From: Liolophura sinensis
Lineage: Eukaryota; Mollusca; Polyplacophora; Chitonida; Chitonidae
NCBI RefSeq assembly: GCF_032854445.1
Contig: NC_088300.1
Span: 33,215,608-33,279,607 of the forward strand
DNA: 64,000 nucleotides
Direction of reading: 5' to 3'
The notes under the pieces were generated by a model. It was not told the DNA's origin. It searched no databases and saw only the letters and a program-made list of their open reading frames with translations. Each line of letters begins with the position of its first letter. The first letter of the stretch is position 1. The translations under genes and the position numbers were made by a program. Shown one piece after another: positions 12,401 to 21,465 of this stretch.

Positions 12401-15400
12401 CAAGATTCGGAGCATCTGATTGGCTAACGCTGTAATCCTCATTATCAAATGCATCCGTGGGTCTGTAATCCTCATAATCAGACTCATCCTCGTAACCGTA
12501 ATAAGTCCTCCTCGCTGGTTTCTGAAGAGGGGTATGGGATACAGCTTTGTACTTTTCCGCCTGTACCACATCCTCTGGAATTCCACTGTCTCGGCTACGT
12601 ATTGACTGTGATGGGGAAGCCTGAGAACAGGAAAGGAAAATCCTTTGACATAAATCTGGCCGTAGGGATATTTCAGCACAGATTTGCATGCAAATCAATT
12701 TTAAAAATCCACCCTAGCACAGTTTAACTCTAAAACTTGATTCTGAAATATGTTAAGAAATATATTCTGTTCAAAGAAATGTACTAAGACAATTTGTCTT
12801 ACATTTACCTATTTACTTTATCAGTGTTCAGTTGTAAAGTGGAAGTCAGTTTTATGGGTGAAGGAAAGAGGAATTGTCCCTAGTAAACCACCGCCTTTCG
12901 CCAGTTACCTGACTAAAACTAGTAAGATTTGGATTAGCACCCGCAATCTTTATCATGGGCACCAAGTGTCATGTAAATTCTAGCATGGATTTATCACTAC
13001 ATAAAGATTTATTTCACAGAGAGATACGAAGTCATGGCATAATTTACCGAATGCTACATTAGTTATGACAAATGATTTTTGTCAACAGACACTCATGTGC
13101 TTTGTACGCTATATTTAAACAGCATTATGATAATAGCTGTGCTTGTGCATGTGAAATTACCCCACACAAAGTGGTGCTGTGGTTCTCAATTATGTTATAA
13201 TGATAACCATTAATCATTAATAATAAATAATATTATTTATTATTAATGAATGAGTAAATAACAGACATTCTTACTGACATCATAATTTTGGGTCATATAC
13301 ACCATTTGGTGCCAGAGAAAACTATGAGGCAGAGTCCAGTATTTAATAATTATTTCATACTTTTCCAGGACATTTTTTTCTGCCAGAACGGCAGAGCCTG
13401 AGGAAAAAAAAAAAAAAAAAAACTGAAAAAAAAAAAAAACTGAAAGAAAAAAAAAACAACATAACACCCAAACCTTTGCATAACCAGAGAAACCATAAAC
13501 TGTACTATAAAAAAGTGCTCAGTGTTTTCCTAAAGTGGAGTACTTAAAAATATCTGAATTCTCCAAAGAAATTCCAAAGTGTACATGTAAATGTATGCGA
13601 TCCAGACCAAGTGCTGAGCATTTACCTGACAAAAACATAACAATTTTATATCAGCAGACTAAGCTGACTAACCATAGCTTCATCTCTCTGTGAAAAACAA
13701 AGAAAAATAAGACTCTTACATAAAATTTCAAACTTCATTTGTACATGTACATGTGGCTTGTAACATGTACATAGAAATAATTGTGTAAAGTAGCAAGAAC
13801 ATAGTTTTGTTATTTTGAAATTAACTATGTATACGTAATACAAATGGACTCATCAGATGTTCAATCAGAAAGTCACGTGGTTATCAGAGATTGAGGCCAA
13901 CTCCAGTTAAGCTGAATCGTGTCTTAAGCTACTGGTATGCAGCGTTTAAGCCACAAAGTTCTAAGAAGGAAGAAGGCATAAACGCCTGTGATAAATGCTT
14001 ACTCTAACAAATGGTACTAGTGTAATCTACCAGTAGGCATACTGTCCATACATGAGGAAAGCACTAGACCAATAAAAGCAAAAGGTTTGACAATATCAAG
14101 CCTTGTCAAAGTGAGAATTGTGCATCAGATCGCATGTACAGAATGGGTCATACAGTACAATAACTGGAAGGGCTAGCGTTAACTCTAGCATTGTTTTTCA
14201 CAGACTTAATATAATCTTCTTTACTGTATGGCTGTTCACTGATTTGTTCGTATTTTTAACATGTGGCGGAACATATCTGGAAGTCAAAAGCTGTTTTATA
14301 GAATTTCTGTTTTTTTTTCCTCTGTATTTTTCTCAGTATTTGACTAGAAACTATGCTTGAGTCCCTATAAAGCTTCAGGTGTCACGAAGATTCAAAATAC
14401 ATGAAATTTTTGTAAATTGCATGTCCAATCTTCAACCTTTTTTACCTTTAAAATACTTTCTTCAGTGGAATTAATGCATTACAATTATTAAGAAAAAGAT
14501 GCGAAAAAAAAAAATGATTTGTTTGTGTAATTAAAGGTGAATGCTTCATAAAACTGTGCGAATTATTTCTCTTCACCCCATAGTTCTCTCAAAATGTTTC
14601 AAAATATTGTGGCAGTGGTGGTGAAAAGTTCAAAGAATTAGGGTAGATGTGACATGCACACCTTATACTGCTCTAAGTCACGCACTCAAGCTGGTGTTCA
14701 AAGTGTGTCAAGAATGTGTTATGATCATAGCAGACACTGTACTGCTGATATCATGTCTGTTCAATGTGTGTCAAGAATGTGTTATGATCACAGCAGACAC
14801 TGTACTGCTGATATCATGTCTGTTCCAATGTGTGTGAAAAAAAGTGTTATGATCACAGCACACACTCTGTACTGCTGATATCATGGCACATGCATTTACC
14901 TTGTTTGGTTGTCTAGGTTTACCTATGCACTGGTACCTTGTTGTACTCTACTGGTAATCCTTGTGGGGGAACTGTGGGTGAGTCATACTTAGCATTTATA
15001 AACGGCATAGGTAGGCTCTGCAGGCACTGGATGGGCTCTTTGGGGGGACAGGACTGAAATTAATTGATGAAAACAAGTGCTGGTATATAACTTCTTTATT
15101 TGAGTTGTGTTTTACGCGGTACTCAAGAATACATTGTATTTCACTTATACCATGCCGGCCAGCATTATGATAAGAGGAAAACGGGCAGAGCCCCAGGGGA
15201 AACCTAAGACCATCCGCAGGTTACTAGCAAACCTTCCCACGTACGGCTAGGACAGGAAGCCAGCATGAGTTCACTTGAACTCGGACTTGAACTCACAACG
15301 ACTGCATTGGTGAGTGGTTCCCTTGGTCAGTGCACTGCTCTGGAAAACTAACCTCGAAGGCCCCTACTGTTATATAATGACATTAAATGCAGTTACATTG

Positions 15401-17886
15401 TATAAACCAATGCAGGAATGGATTAGCAGGGATTTAGCTGAGATTCAGAGATCAGACATGCGTGTACAGCCAATCAGGGCAGCAGAAATGTAACCAATCA
15501 GAGATGCAGGCAGCAGTAAAAAAAAAAAAGAAAGAGTTAATCAGGTTAGAGTAATTACAGCCAATCAGAGAAAAGTAGCAGTGGTTTTGCATCCAATAGA
15601 ATTATATGTAGACCTGCTGCTGCATATATGGAAACTTCTCTCAGCACACATGGCTCATTCAGCCACTTGGAAGTGCTGAACATAGATGTACTTACCTTTG
15701 AGGTAGAGGCTGTGCTTGTTTGCTAGGTCGTGTGTGAGCAAGGTAGTTCAAGACATCCTTGGGGACTGGCTGCAAAACATTTACAATAATATAGCATGTA
15801 TTAGTTACGACTTATTTTCAATTACACTGTACACATCGAAAAATAACTAAACATGATATATTAATTTTTTTTGTACTCTTAAAGCCTTTTTCACAACTTG
15901 CATGAAAAATTGATTATTCTGAAGGATATTCATTCCCAAATAGATCACTGACTTTTCGAAACTTTTCGCACTTAAAGTGAAGCAAATTTGATCTAAACTA
16001 AAGTTTTTATATAGTATACATACAGTGCCTGTTACTCATTACAGGAAATCAATGCTGCACATGCAGTTGGCTTAATAGCACCAATAATGATTCTTAACAA
16101 TCAATGTACACTGCAAAACTTGAAGAAGTGTAACTACATGTATTTTTTTTTTTTGTTTTTTAAGTTTCTCAAAATATAAAAACACTTTACTATACCGGGG
16201 CATTCATTTGGTTCTTAATTTGATGTAGCTCTTGTTCTGCTTTCTCCGCTCTATCTAAAATGCCATTAATGAAATCTTCAGTTTTTCTCTGGCCACAGAC
16301 TCCTTTCTAGCAGCCCCTTCTAGAAATTTCATCAGCTCCTTGTGCTCTCTAGAAAAATATTAAATAAAATACATCAGAGTACATGAATAGATATTGTTGA
16401 ATTTTAGTACATTTTAAAAAATCAACCCCCCCCCCCCCAAAAAAAAAACCAAAACAAATTCAGTTGTAAAAATGTAATTTTTCCCAGTTTTATAACATGT
16501 TACTGCATTTCTCCTTCAGTGAATTCCTCGCTTGTTTTCATTTATTTATTCATTTAATTATACATCATTGTTTTATGCTGCACCCAACACGGCTGTACAA
16601 GTATTTCACGTAAAGTTTAGCTGTTTCTGAATTCACACATTTTGCTTGATTCAGATTTATTCACCCCCAATATAGAGCCACTTAATATTTTTTCTCATGT
16701 TTGATTCATTCTTACGTATAGTCCTGGCACCAAAAGTATCATTTTAAGGCCTTACTGTGCTTCTGAAAGTACGTTTTTACATATTTACACATCATACTAG
16801 GTGAAATACAGTATTACTCAGGCCTAGATCACTGTGATTGAGGTTTATTGGTGAAGGAATCAGAGCTGAGCACTAAGGAAACCACTATACCTTACAAAAT
16901 AAATCTGTAACCAAGTCAGCCCTGGGCCAATTCCACATTTGTGACTAACGTCAGAACTTAAAATCTTGTCATAATGTATATATTTTAATACTAGAAGTAG
17001 AAAATTTGGCTTTGTCAGAAATGGCTTTGTTGAATTGGCCCCAGGAATAGAATTGAGCAAAGAATTTCACCGACCAATAGTAAGTTTCCTCTGAAGAGAA
17101 CCCATTTCCCTGACATGCCTATAGTGGGTACACCCCACTGAAAATTGAACGGAACCATCTGTGAGAACTCAACAACAACAAAAATGCGCAATTTTGCTCA
17201 AACACACACCTGTCTTTCTGTTTAAGCATCTCTGTCTTCTCCCTCATCTGTGACTCAAGGTTAGTCACTTTGCCTGAACTCTCTTCCATACGCTGCGCCA
17301 GCGCCAGTTTCTCTGCCTCCAGTTTTATCCTCTCTCGCGTCACGTTCTCCAGGTCCTTGTTCACTTTGGACAGGTTCCGCTCTTTCTGTTCCAGGTCATT
17401 TTTGAGCTTCGCCACATTTTCCGTCTGCTGCTTGCTCTGTTGGTCTGCAGACAACTGTAACCCTTCCAGAACGTCTTGGCTGTGATACAGGGCGTCTGCC
17501 GTGTTCCACTGGTTCTGCCGCGCCTGCATGACGTCCCGACTTAGCATTGTGATAGTGTCGTTCAGATGATTGTGCCCATTTGGCTTCACGCTGTGGCCTA
17601 ATCTGTGTGCGCTCTCTGCCTCTTTGGCCCTCTTCAAGCGCTCCTCCAATGCCCGTGCGTCTTCGCTGAGGCTGAGAGAAAGTGGTGACAGTCTTCCCGA
17701 GTGATTGCGACGCGACGCGTACTTCTGCTTAGAGAGTGGTGTGAACACTCTACTCCTCTGACGCTCCTGCATGCTCCTGAAAGAGTGTTCCTCATCCAGG
17801 TGCATCTTCAGCTCCCGCAAAGATGGAAAACTTTTCAAGTCTCCGCACTTTGGGCAGCGATACGGTACTTTGCTTATGTACGACAT
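401..17886 (-). CDS. FBXO41: FBXO41-like F-box protein gene (eight exons, 3' end outside window)
   Basis: Assembled by eye from eight minus-strand exons: 17886-17210, 16348-16196, 15769-15696, 15053-14937, 12620-11114, 8374-8172, 6947-6893 and 461-401. The order of domains is that of vertebrate FBXO41: a C2H2-like finger at the N-terminus (Cys11, Cys14, His29, His34), a long coiled coil, a disordered middle, an F-box, a short segment with a Trp-Cys pair, and a basic segment LKPRRKRKDETDEDYAKNTR. The C-terminal leucine-rich-like domain is missing and should lie left of position 1. By family knowledge the F-box binds SKP1 and makes the protein a substrate receptor of an SCF (CUL1) ubiquitin ligase; vertebrate FBXO41 is mainly neuronal. 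The related ZNF365 shares the finger and coiled coil but has no F-box, so it is excluded. About 950 residues are coded here. Splice phases agree at all junctions except two single-base discrepancies, in exons 16196-16348 and 14937-15053. Confidence 0.92.
563..1457. repeat. 22-bp minisatellite
   Basis: About 35-40 imperfect copies of GATGGGCAGATGATGGCTGAAG, many in the form GATTGGCATATGATGG-TGAAG. A longer unit (GAAGAATATGCCGAAGAAGG near 1015 and again near 1253) shows a higher-order duplication of about 238 bp. Because 22 is not a multiple of three, all minus-strand frames show the same HPSAIICPSFSHHLPILQ-like peptide; these are not genes. Confidence 0.9.
3281..3548 (+). mobile_element. Full-length SINE-A with target-site duplication
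   Basis: A tRNA-derived SINE of about 268 bp. The head carries a polymerase III A box (TGGCTCAGTTGGTTAGCGCG) and B box (GAGTTCAAGTCC). The body includes CTTCCTCTCCGGCCGTA and ACCTGCGGATGGTCATG, and the end is GAGTACGGCGTAAAACACC followed by AATCAAAA and a run of A. It is flanked by an imperfect direct repeat, TCATGTGGCAAACA at 3265 and TCATGCGGCAACA at 3549, which marks retrotransposition. I call this family SINE-A; copies like it are familiar from mollusc genomes. Reading frames inside it are not genes. Confidence 0.9.
4046..5090. repeat. Dispersed repeat with internal degenerate tandem units
   Basis: The left end (4046-4163, from AAAGTGCATTTTTAGAGGCA) and right end (about 5020-5090, GATGAAATTTATGGTTATTT) match a compact copy at 38110-38312. 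Between them lie three to four diverged units of 150-180 bp, recognisable by GGAATTCAGTA-TTTA at 4460, 4611 and 4790 and by an ACTCTTTGTTTAAC-type string before each. Confidence 0.65.
5488..5603. repeat. 33-bp tandem repeat, AT-rich
   Basis: About three copies of a unit with AACAAATGTTAATATTGACA followed by TATATGTTTATAT. Confidence 0.8.
6040..6592. repeat. 41-bp minisatellite
   Basis: About 13 copies of a unit built on GAGCTCTTGTACACAGTGTG and ATATCACAGAGAACAAGCAG, 40-42 bp each. Minus-strand frames across it are spurious. It lies in the FBXO41 intron, 300 bp from the 55-bp exon. Confidence 0.9.
6893..6947 (-). CDS. FBXO41: FBXO41 exon 7: 55-bp exon after the F-box
   Basis: A very short exon between acceptor TGTTCTGTTGCAG and donor TTAGAG G|GTGAGT. 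It reads YLMTISKWCVQLESLTLEG in the frame left by the F-box exon. This lines up with the vertebrate FBXO41 segment with FLAMLAQWC…SLTLQ directly after its F-box. It starts on a whole codon and ends one base into the next, which fits the start of the exon at 461. It is too short to stand out as an open frame; an unrelated plus-strand frame covers it. Confidence 0.9.
7716..7878 (-). mobile_element. SINE-A, head missing
   Basis: Read on the plus strand it begins with the reversed tail (TTTGATTGGTGTTTTATGCC) and continues through GCCAGCATCATGGTGGGAGG to GAGAGGAAGCCAGG, where similarity stops before the tRNA-like head. It lies in the FBXO41 intron between the F-box exon and the 55-bp exon. Confidence 0.85.
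8172..8374 (-). CDS. FBXO41: FBXO41 exon 6: F-box
   Basis: Acceptor CTACCCTGCACAG and donor ATCTAAG|GTAAGA; 203 bp, in phase with exon 5 (split Gly codon) and ending on a whole codon. It codes VGPSGPQPSARVEEIKRRR and then the F-box, with key segments FLYLDTKTLSQLSLVCKEW and VVSRHPALWRRVRLRNARIG. The YLDT-TL, VC-(D/E)W, RHPA-W and NAR--SK matches to vertebrate FBXO41 are what identify the gene. The F-box is the SKP1-binding surface. The exon is more GC-rich than its surroundings. Confidence 0.95.
8829..8872 (+). mobile_element. SINE-A with internal deletion
   Basis: Only the first 18 or so bases of the head (GGGGCCTCCATGGCTCAG) joined directly to the tail (CACCAATGAAATAAATAAAT). About 220 bp of the body are gone. 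Confidence 0.75.
9680..9876. repeat. Dispersed repeat, copy 1
   Basis: Matches 62482-62668 in the same orientation over about 190 bp, including TCTACACAGAATAATGCC and AGAGCAA-(C/A)TTCAGTGC-ATTT. No coding potential or terminal repeat is seen. Confidence 0.8.
10190..10937. repeat. 126-bp tandem repeat, six units, open on the minus strand
   Basis: Six near-identical 126-bp units lie in the intron between FBXO41 exons 5 and 6. As 126 is a multiple of three, the minus strand stays open for 294 codons (11017-10133), with a 42-residue period containing SGGYIVKQHHTYTYSRSEPR and GDKDACLSVIRSRVETVYR. The flanking exons already join in phase without it, and read-through from exon 5 stops at once, so it is more likely a minisatellite than a coding exon. 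Confidence 0.85.
11114..12620 (-). CDS. FBXO41: FBXO41 exon 5: large disordered region
   Basis: A single open exon of 1507 bp after acceptor CCTGTTCTCAG, ending GATGCAG|GTATGG and leaving one base of a split codon. It codes about 502 residues of low-complexity sequence. First comes an acidic, tyrosine-rich segment (YYGYEDESDYEDYRPTDAF, then DEGIPDYYLDSDG). Long Ser/Thr/Lys/Pro stretches with basic patches (KSKDKRDIK, KRGKKSE) follow, and the end is acidic (MEDLQMMTDVEEDPTLHDAG). Vertebrate FBXO41 also has a long disordered linker between coiled coil and F-box, although its sequence is not conserved. A plus-strand reading frame opposite it is a shadow. Part of this exon is copied in the neighbouring intron at 14163-14310. 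Confidence 0.9.
14163..14310 (-). pseudogene. Partial copy of FBXO41 exon 5 in the upstream intron
   Basis: The segment matches 11938-12112 in the same orientation: about 65 bases are almost identical (CTGGAAGGGCTAGCGTTAAC onward through TAATATAATCTTCT). There is then a 13-bp deletion and a more diverged stretch ending TTTATAGAATTTCT. There is no splice site at its ends, and the deletion shifts the frame, so it is a non-functional exon fragment left by a local duplication. Confidence 0.85.
14697..14883. repeat. 63-bp tandem repeat, three units
   Basis: Three copies of GTGTGTCAAGAATGTGTTAT … GCAGACACTGTACTGCTGAT … ATCATGTCTGTTC; the last is the most changed. Confidence 0.88.
14937..15053 (-). 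CDS. FBXO41: FBXO41 exon 4: proline-rich linker, phase one base out
   Basis: Acceptor TTAATTTCAG and donor AACAAG|GTACCA enclose 117 bp. One frame is open through the whole exon: CPPKEPIQCLQSLPMPFINA, then KYDSPTVPPQGLPVEYNK. That frame runs in phase into the large downstream exon, but not from exon 3, which ends two bases into a codon. Adding one C to the run of six C at 15043-15048 would restore a continuous frame (SPVPPKEP…). A second possible donor, CATAG|GTAAAC, lies 16 bases downstream but gives the wrong phase for the next exon. Assignment rests on splice sites and the open frame, not on recognised homology. Confidence 0.65.
15090..15366 (-). mobile_element. SINE-A, near full length
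   Basis: The whole element can be followed in reverse, from TTTATTTGAGTTGTGTTTTA to the head, AACCTCGAAGGCCCCT. It has several small insertions and substitutions, so it is an older copy. It sits in the intron between FBXO41 exons 3 and 4. Confidence 0.85.
15696..15769 (-). CDS. FBXO41: FBXO41 exon 3: short linker exon
   Basis: A 74-bp exon between acceptor ATGTTTTGCAG and donor CAAAG|GTAAG. The only open frame reads PVPKDVLNYLAHTRPSKQAQ and then PLPQ, ending with two bases of a split codon. The start phase matches the end of exon 2. No domain is recognised; it is a proline-containing linker after the coiled coil. Confidence 0.8.
16196..16348 (-). CDS. FBXO41: FBXO41 exon 2: coiled coil, apparent one-base deletion
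   Basis: The acceptor TTTTTCTAG precedes the exon, and the donor is CCCCG|GTATAG. The first half continues the frame of exon 1: R EHKELMKFLEGAARKESVAREKLK. The second half reads FINGILDRAEKAEQELHQIK in the next frame. It corresponds to the FBXO41/ZNF365 segment with FIE-LL-RA--AE-QL, so both halves are clearly homologous but one base is missing near 16275-16280 (CTGAAGATTTC, where CTGAARGATTTC is expected). Read literally, the frame ends in a stop a few codons later. With one base restored the exon ends on a complete codon and joins the next exon in phase. Confidence 0.85.
16349..17209 (-). other. FBXO41 intron, 0.86 kb
   Basis: Contains a run of 13 C followed by A-rich sequence (16426-16448) and a doubtful SINE tail. 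No exon was found. Confidence 0.7.
16545..16625 (-). mobile_element. Possible decayed SINE tail
   Basis: TTTATTTATTCATTTAATTA followed by a TTTTATGC-GCACCCAA-ACGGCTGTACAAGTATTTCAC string resembles the reversed SINE-A tail, but is too diverged for certainty. Confidence 0.4.
17210..17886 (-). CDS. FBXO41: FBXO41 exon 1: zinc finger and coiled coil
   Basis: Starts at the ATG at 17886 and codes 225 residues plus two bases, ending at a donor (GACAG|GTGTGTG). Residues 8-36 carry the finger PYRCPKCG…FPSLRELKMHLDEEH, with Cys11, Cys14, His29 and His34; the FPSLRELKxHL stretch matches the FRSLSSLRAHL signature shared by FBXO41 and ZNF365. Residues about 72-96 and 150-225 are highly charged and heptad-like, as expected for coiled coil, with Lys/Glu-rich segments such as LKNDLEQKERNLSKVNKDLE. 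Upstream of the ATG are short AUGs with quick stops, and no further coding exon was seen. The start is chosen because the finger lies only ten residues after it, as in the vertebrate proteins. Confidence 0.92.
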
Positions 17887-18584
17887 AGTGCTTGGTTTAC
17901 AATTAAATCCTCACCATGCAACCATCTCAAACTAGTCTCAAACTACACACGATCAACTCTTCTCCATTGCGTTTTAGTTATTTCATTTTGCGACATCTGA
18001 CTGAAGACAAAAAAAAAAAAAAAAAAAACAGAAAATAATCACTGATTAGAAATTAGCCAAATTTTGCTTCATGTACATGTAAATAGAGTAACTCTTCTAT
18101 TCATGGAGGTGTCAAAGAAGAAAAACTGGGATCCATGCTACAGTGAATACAAATGATCTGTTGTTGGCTTAATATACACGTAGGTAGATCTGTATATGTG
18201 TAGGTCACACTGTTGTTGCAACCTACCAATGCCCTACCTTTTCAAACCAACAAAAAACTCCAACACAACAGACTGATCAAATGAAATTTTACCTGTACTG
18301 ATTACAAGTTCAAACTGACATGTTCAAGAGCAAGTGCTCAGTTTATATTGATCTCGCTCAGTTTATATTGATCTGCTACAGAGAGCATTAGTCAGTGTTT
18401 AATAACATGTCATATCTAGTACACTTAAACAAGAGCACCATGCATCAACTGATTACACAGCTGAATCCAGTGACAGTTCAGTGTATCGATCCATTATTGA
18501 TCACATTGGTAATAATGTAAACTACAAGAACAATGTCCATGCATACTGTTCACCTGATACTTTTGGGTCACTTCTCACTATTAG

Positions 18585-18631
18585 GTTGGGGTGGGGGAGG
18601 CGGGAGGGGGGCGGGGGAGGTGGGAGGGGTG
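18585..18631 (+). other. G-rich tract with quadruplex potential
   Basis: Seven or more runs of three to six G separated by one or two bases (TTGGGGTGGGGGAGGCGGGA, then GGGGGGCGGGGGAGGTGGGA). It lies 0.7 kb upstream of the FBXO41 ATG, with the G-rich strand being the template strand for that gene. Confidence 0.8.
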
Positions 18632-18818
18632 TGCAGAAGTGTGATCAATAATATCTGCCTCATATATGTACATGTTGTCCAATACACATTGTCAACCTGT
18701 CAACAAGAACTTTTACAACTATGATCTGCAATTAATCCATTTTTCCTAGTGTATTTGTACATGGCCAGAACAGTTACTCAAGGTGTCAAAAAAAACACCA
18801 AACATATCTGCAGAATAC

Positions 18819-18963
18819 TATTTATTTATTTATTTCCTTGGTGTTTAACGCCATACTGAAGAATATTTCACTTATATGACAGGGGCCAGGATTATGGTGG
18901 GAGAAAATATGGCAGAGCCCGGGGGGGACCCAAGGCCGTCCGCAGGTTGCAGACAGACCAGAA
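18819..18963 (-). mobile_element. SINE-A fragment, left arm of an inverted pair
   Basis: Reversed tail and body (TTTATTTATTTATTTCCTTG … GTCCGCAGGTTGCAGACAGA). The head is missing. A plus-strand copy starts 68 bp to the right. Confidence 0.85.
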
Positions 18964-19030
18964 ATTTATTAATCAATGGACTTAATACAACTGTATTATA
19001 AGCATCAATGCTATAGCTTAAAACAATAAT

Positions 19031-19246
19031 GCGACAGTGGTTAGCTTGCCAGCGTGGCGCAATGACCCAGGGGCCTCTCACAAATGCAGCCACTATGAGT
19101 TCAAGCCCAGCTCTTGCTGGTTTCCTCTCCGGCTATAAATGGGAAAGTCTGCCAGTAACCTGTGGATGGTCGTGGGATTCCCCAGCCCCCCCAACCCCCA
19201 CCATTTAAGTGAAACACTTTTGAGTACAACACCAATCAAATAAATG
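19031..19246 (+). mobile_element. SINE-A, right arm of an inverted pair
   Basis: Starts inside the head (GGTTAGCTTGCCAGCGTGGC) and runs through ATGAGTTCAAGCCCAGCTC to the tail, AACACCAATCAAATAAATGA. It has a C-rich expansion (CCCCCCCAACCCCCACC) where other copies have CCCGGTTTCCTCCCACC. Confidence 0.85.
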
Positions 19247-20624
19247 AATAATGCACTGCAAGAACTGATAAAAAGAAGAAGAAGTAAAAAGGGGTTTGGG
19301 GTCACCTAGCCAGGTACCTGTCAAAATTTCAAGCTTAAAATCGTAGCCAAACTAACAACGCTGGAACCTTATAGGCCAAAACAGTATTTCTGAGATCTCA
19401 CAAGTTCATGCAGGTTAATAGGGAAGATAAGTTGGGTTCACTTGCAAACGAAGGCAGTTAAAAGACAGACTGGTGAGGTTTGTGAACTGCTGATTCAACT
19501 TTTAAGCTAGCAAGGGTCATTGATTTTCTTTAAAGGAAAAATACTTTTGGAAAATTCTAAAAATGCACTGTCACTTTTCTATACCTGGATACACATACAA
19601 ACTACCTGAAGGAGTTAACAATTAGTGTTAAACACTTACAAAATTTCAATAAAAAAAATCTAGTTTAACTTTTCCCATAGGTACTGCAAACTTGTGATAC
19701 CTGGTAATTATTACAACAAATAGACGTACAGTTGAATGTACCTGTTTGATGACCTTCACAATGATGTCTTCAAAATTTTGATCGGTCAATCTCACATCAT
19801 GTAAACGGCTTACCTGAAAATGCAGTACAGGTAAATCCATGGCTAACGCTGGCTGCTGTACATGTACCGGTGGTATGTATGAACGCATAACCAACTGGTT
19901 CAGGCTACGGCAGGGCCCTATGAAAACACATAGCGAATAGCGGTACAGAGTAACAGGTGTGGAGCTTTACCACATGTACATCTATATACATACACTCTTG
20001 AGCTACTGGTCTGCCCATGGCGCCTATCGTCTGAGTTACTACAAGTGAAGTGGGTGACAATGCTGACACCATATGGTGATGACACACTCTTGTTAAAACA
20101 CCTAGCCAACTAGATGTACATGTAAGCAGCATCTACCCACATGGGATGACGGCATATGCATTCTGCCCCCCCTACCCTCTCAACTCTGCTGATATACATG
20201 TACGTGCATGCATTCAGGCAGAGTTTACTACCAGGGGGAATATTGATCTATCACCACTGACAATTCACTCCAGTTTCAATAAACTTGATTAGGATCAGGA
20301 TGATAGCAAATTAGCATGTCATGTTTATTCATGAGGTGCAGGCAACAGGAGGAATTTGATCCTGTTTTAAGGACAAATATATATAGTCTGAAAATTCCTC
20401 TACATTGAATGGTTTATTTTTATCTCTTTGACCCAGAGGTAAAGATATCAGTTTGTTACATGTTTTATTCACAAATACGAACAATATATGCATTTATTCA
20501 CCTTAAAAATACCTCACTTTGTACACTTTAGAGAGCGAAGTCAGCTTTGCAGGTGGGGCAAACGGAGGAGGCTCCTAAACACTGCCAGGAATCTGGTGCA
20601 GTTAAAGAAGTTTTAATATTGTTC

Positions 20625-20670
20625 ATTTATTTATTTATCTAATTGGTGTTCTACGCCATACTGATGGAAG
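20625..20670 (-). mobile_element. SINE-A tail fragment
   Basis: TTATTTATTTATCTAATTGG followed by TGTTCTACGCCATACTGATGG matches the reversed tail only. Confidence 0.65.
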
Positions 20671-20919
20671 CCAGGAAGAGTCTGGAGATTAACATTGTTA
20701 AATTACTCTGGCTTAATGAACGGCTGCACTTGTACAATGGCGATCAGGTTTATATTCAGTGCAAGACACAGGGCTCATCCTCCTGTCTTAACGCCACAGC
20801 CCTGCCAGAAAGCTTTGGACTGGAATGCCCAATTAAGGCCACCTACACGTAAACTGTACATTTTTATTTTTTATACAAATGGCTGACAGGTGCTGTTGAC
20901 CATTTTTTGCCACCAAGGC

Positions 20920-20941
20920 CCCATACCTTTGGAGGTATGGG
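20920..20941. other. Perfect 8-bp inverted repeat
   Basis: CCCATACC, six-base loop, GGTATGGG. A short hairpin with no gene context to give it meaning. Confidence 0.6.
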
Positions 20942-21465
20942 TATCTCAAATCCATGTATATGTGTAAATTTACTTTCCTAGACATGCAAAGTTAGTATGT
21001 AAAAACACAACACGAACCTGTGCTAAATCAAAACCTTTCAGCTCATGACAGTAGGGTCCCTCAGTTACATATAAGTATCAAATACTTGCACATTATTACC
21101 CTGTATTCAGCAGTAGTGCAGACTGTGCTGTGTTTAAAGAAAACCGATTCTCTTTTACCAATGAATTCCTTTGTTTGGTTTATTTCTGTGTGTGCTTGTT
21201 TTGGGTTTTATGCCGTACTTCATATTTTTCAGTCAAATTACAATGAAGAGTTATTAGGTCACTGGGTCCTCTTGTCATGCCGAAAACAAAAGACACCCCA
21301 CCCAGTCACACTATACCGACACCAGGCCAACCAGTCCTGTTTTCTTTCTCGAGCCTCCCAGTGTTGAGCGCCAAGCAAGGCAGCAACAATTACCATTTTT
21401 AAAGTCTTTGGTCTTTCATTTTGGGTGATTTGTGTATATTTCCTCGGACTATTATATACTAGTCC

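Larger units (their letters stand above)
12621..14936 (-). other. FBXO41 intron, 2.3 kb
   Basis: Holds long A runs at 13404-13456, the exon-5 fragment copy (14163-14310) and the 63-bp repeat. Nothing else is seen. Confidence 0.7.

Noticed and set aside
11299-12727. Several plus-strand frames of 60-92 codons
   Set aside because: Shadows opposite the large FBXO41 exon.
17119-17209. Continuation of the FBXO41 first-exon frame past 17210
   Set aside because: The frame runs through a good donor site into hydrophobic, unrelated sequence; homology resumes only in the exon at 16348.
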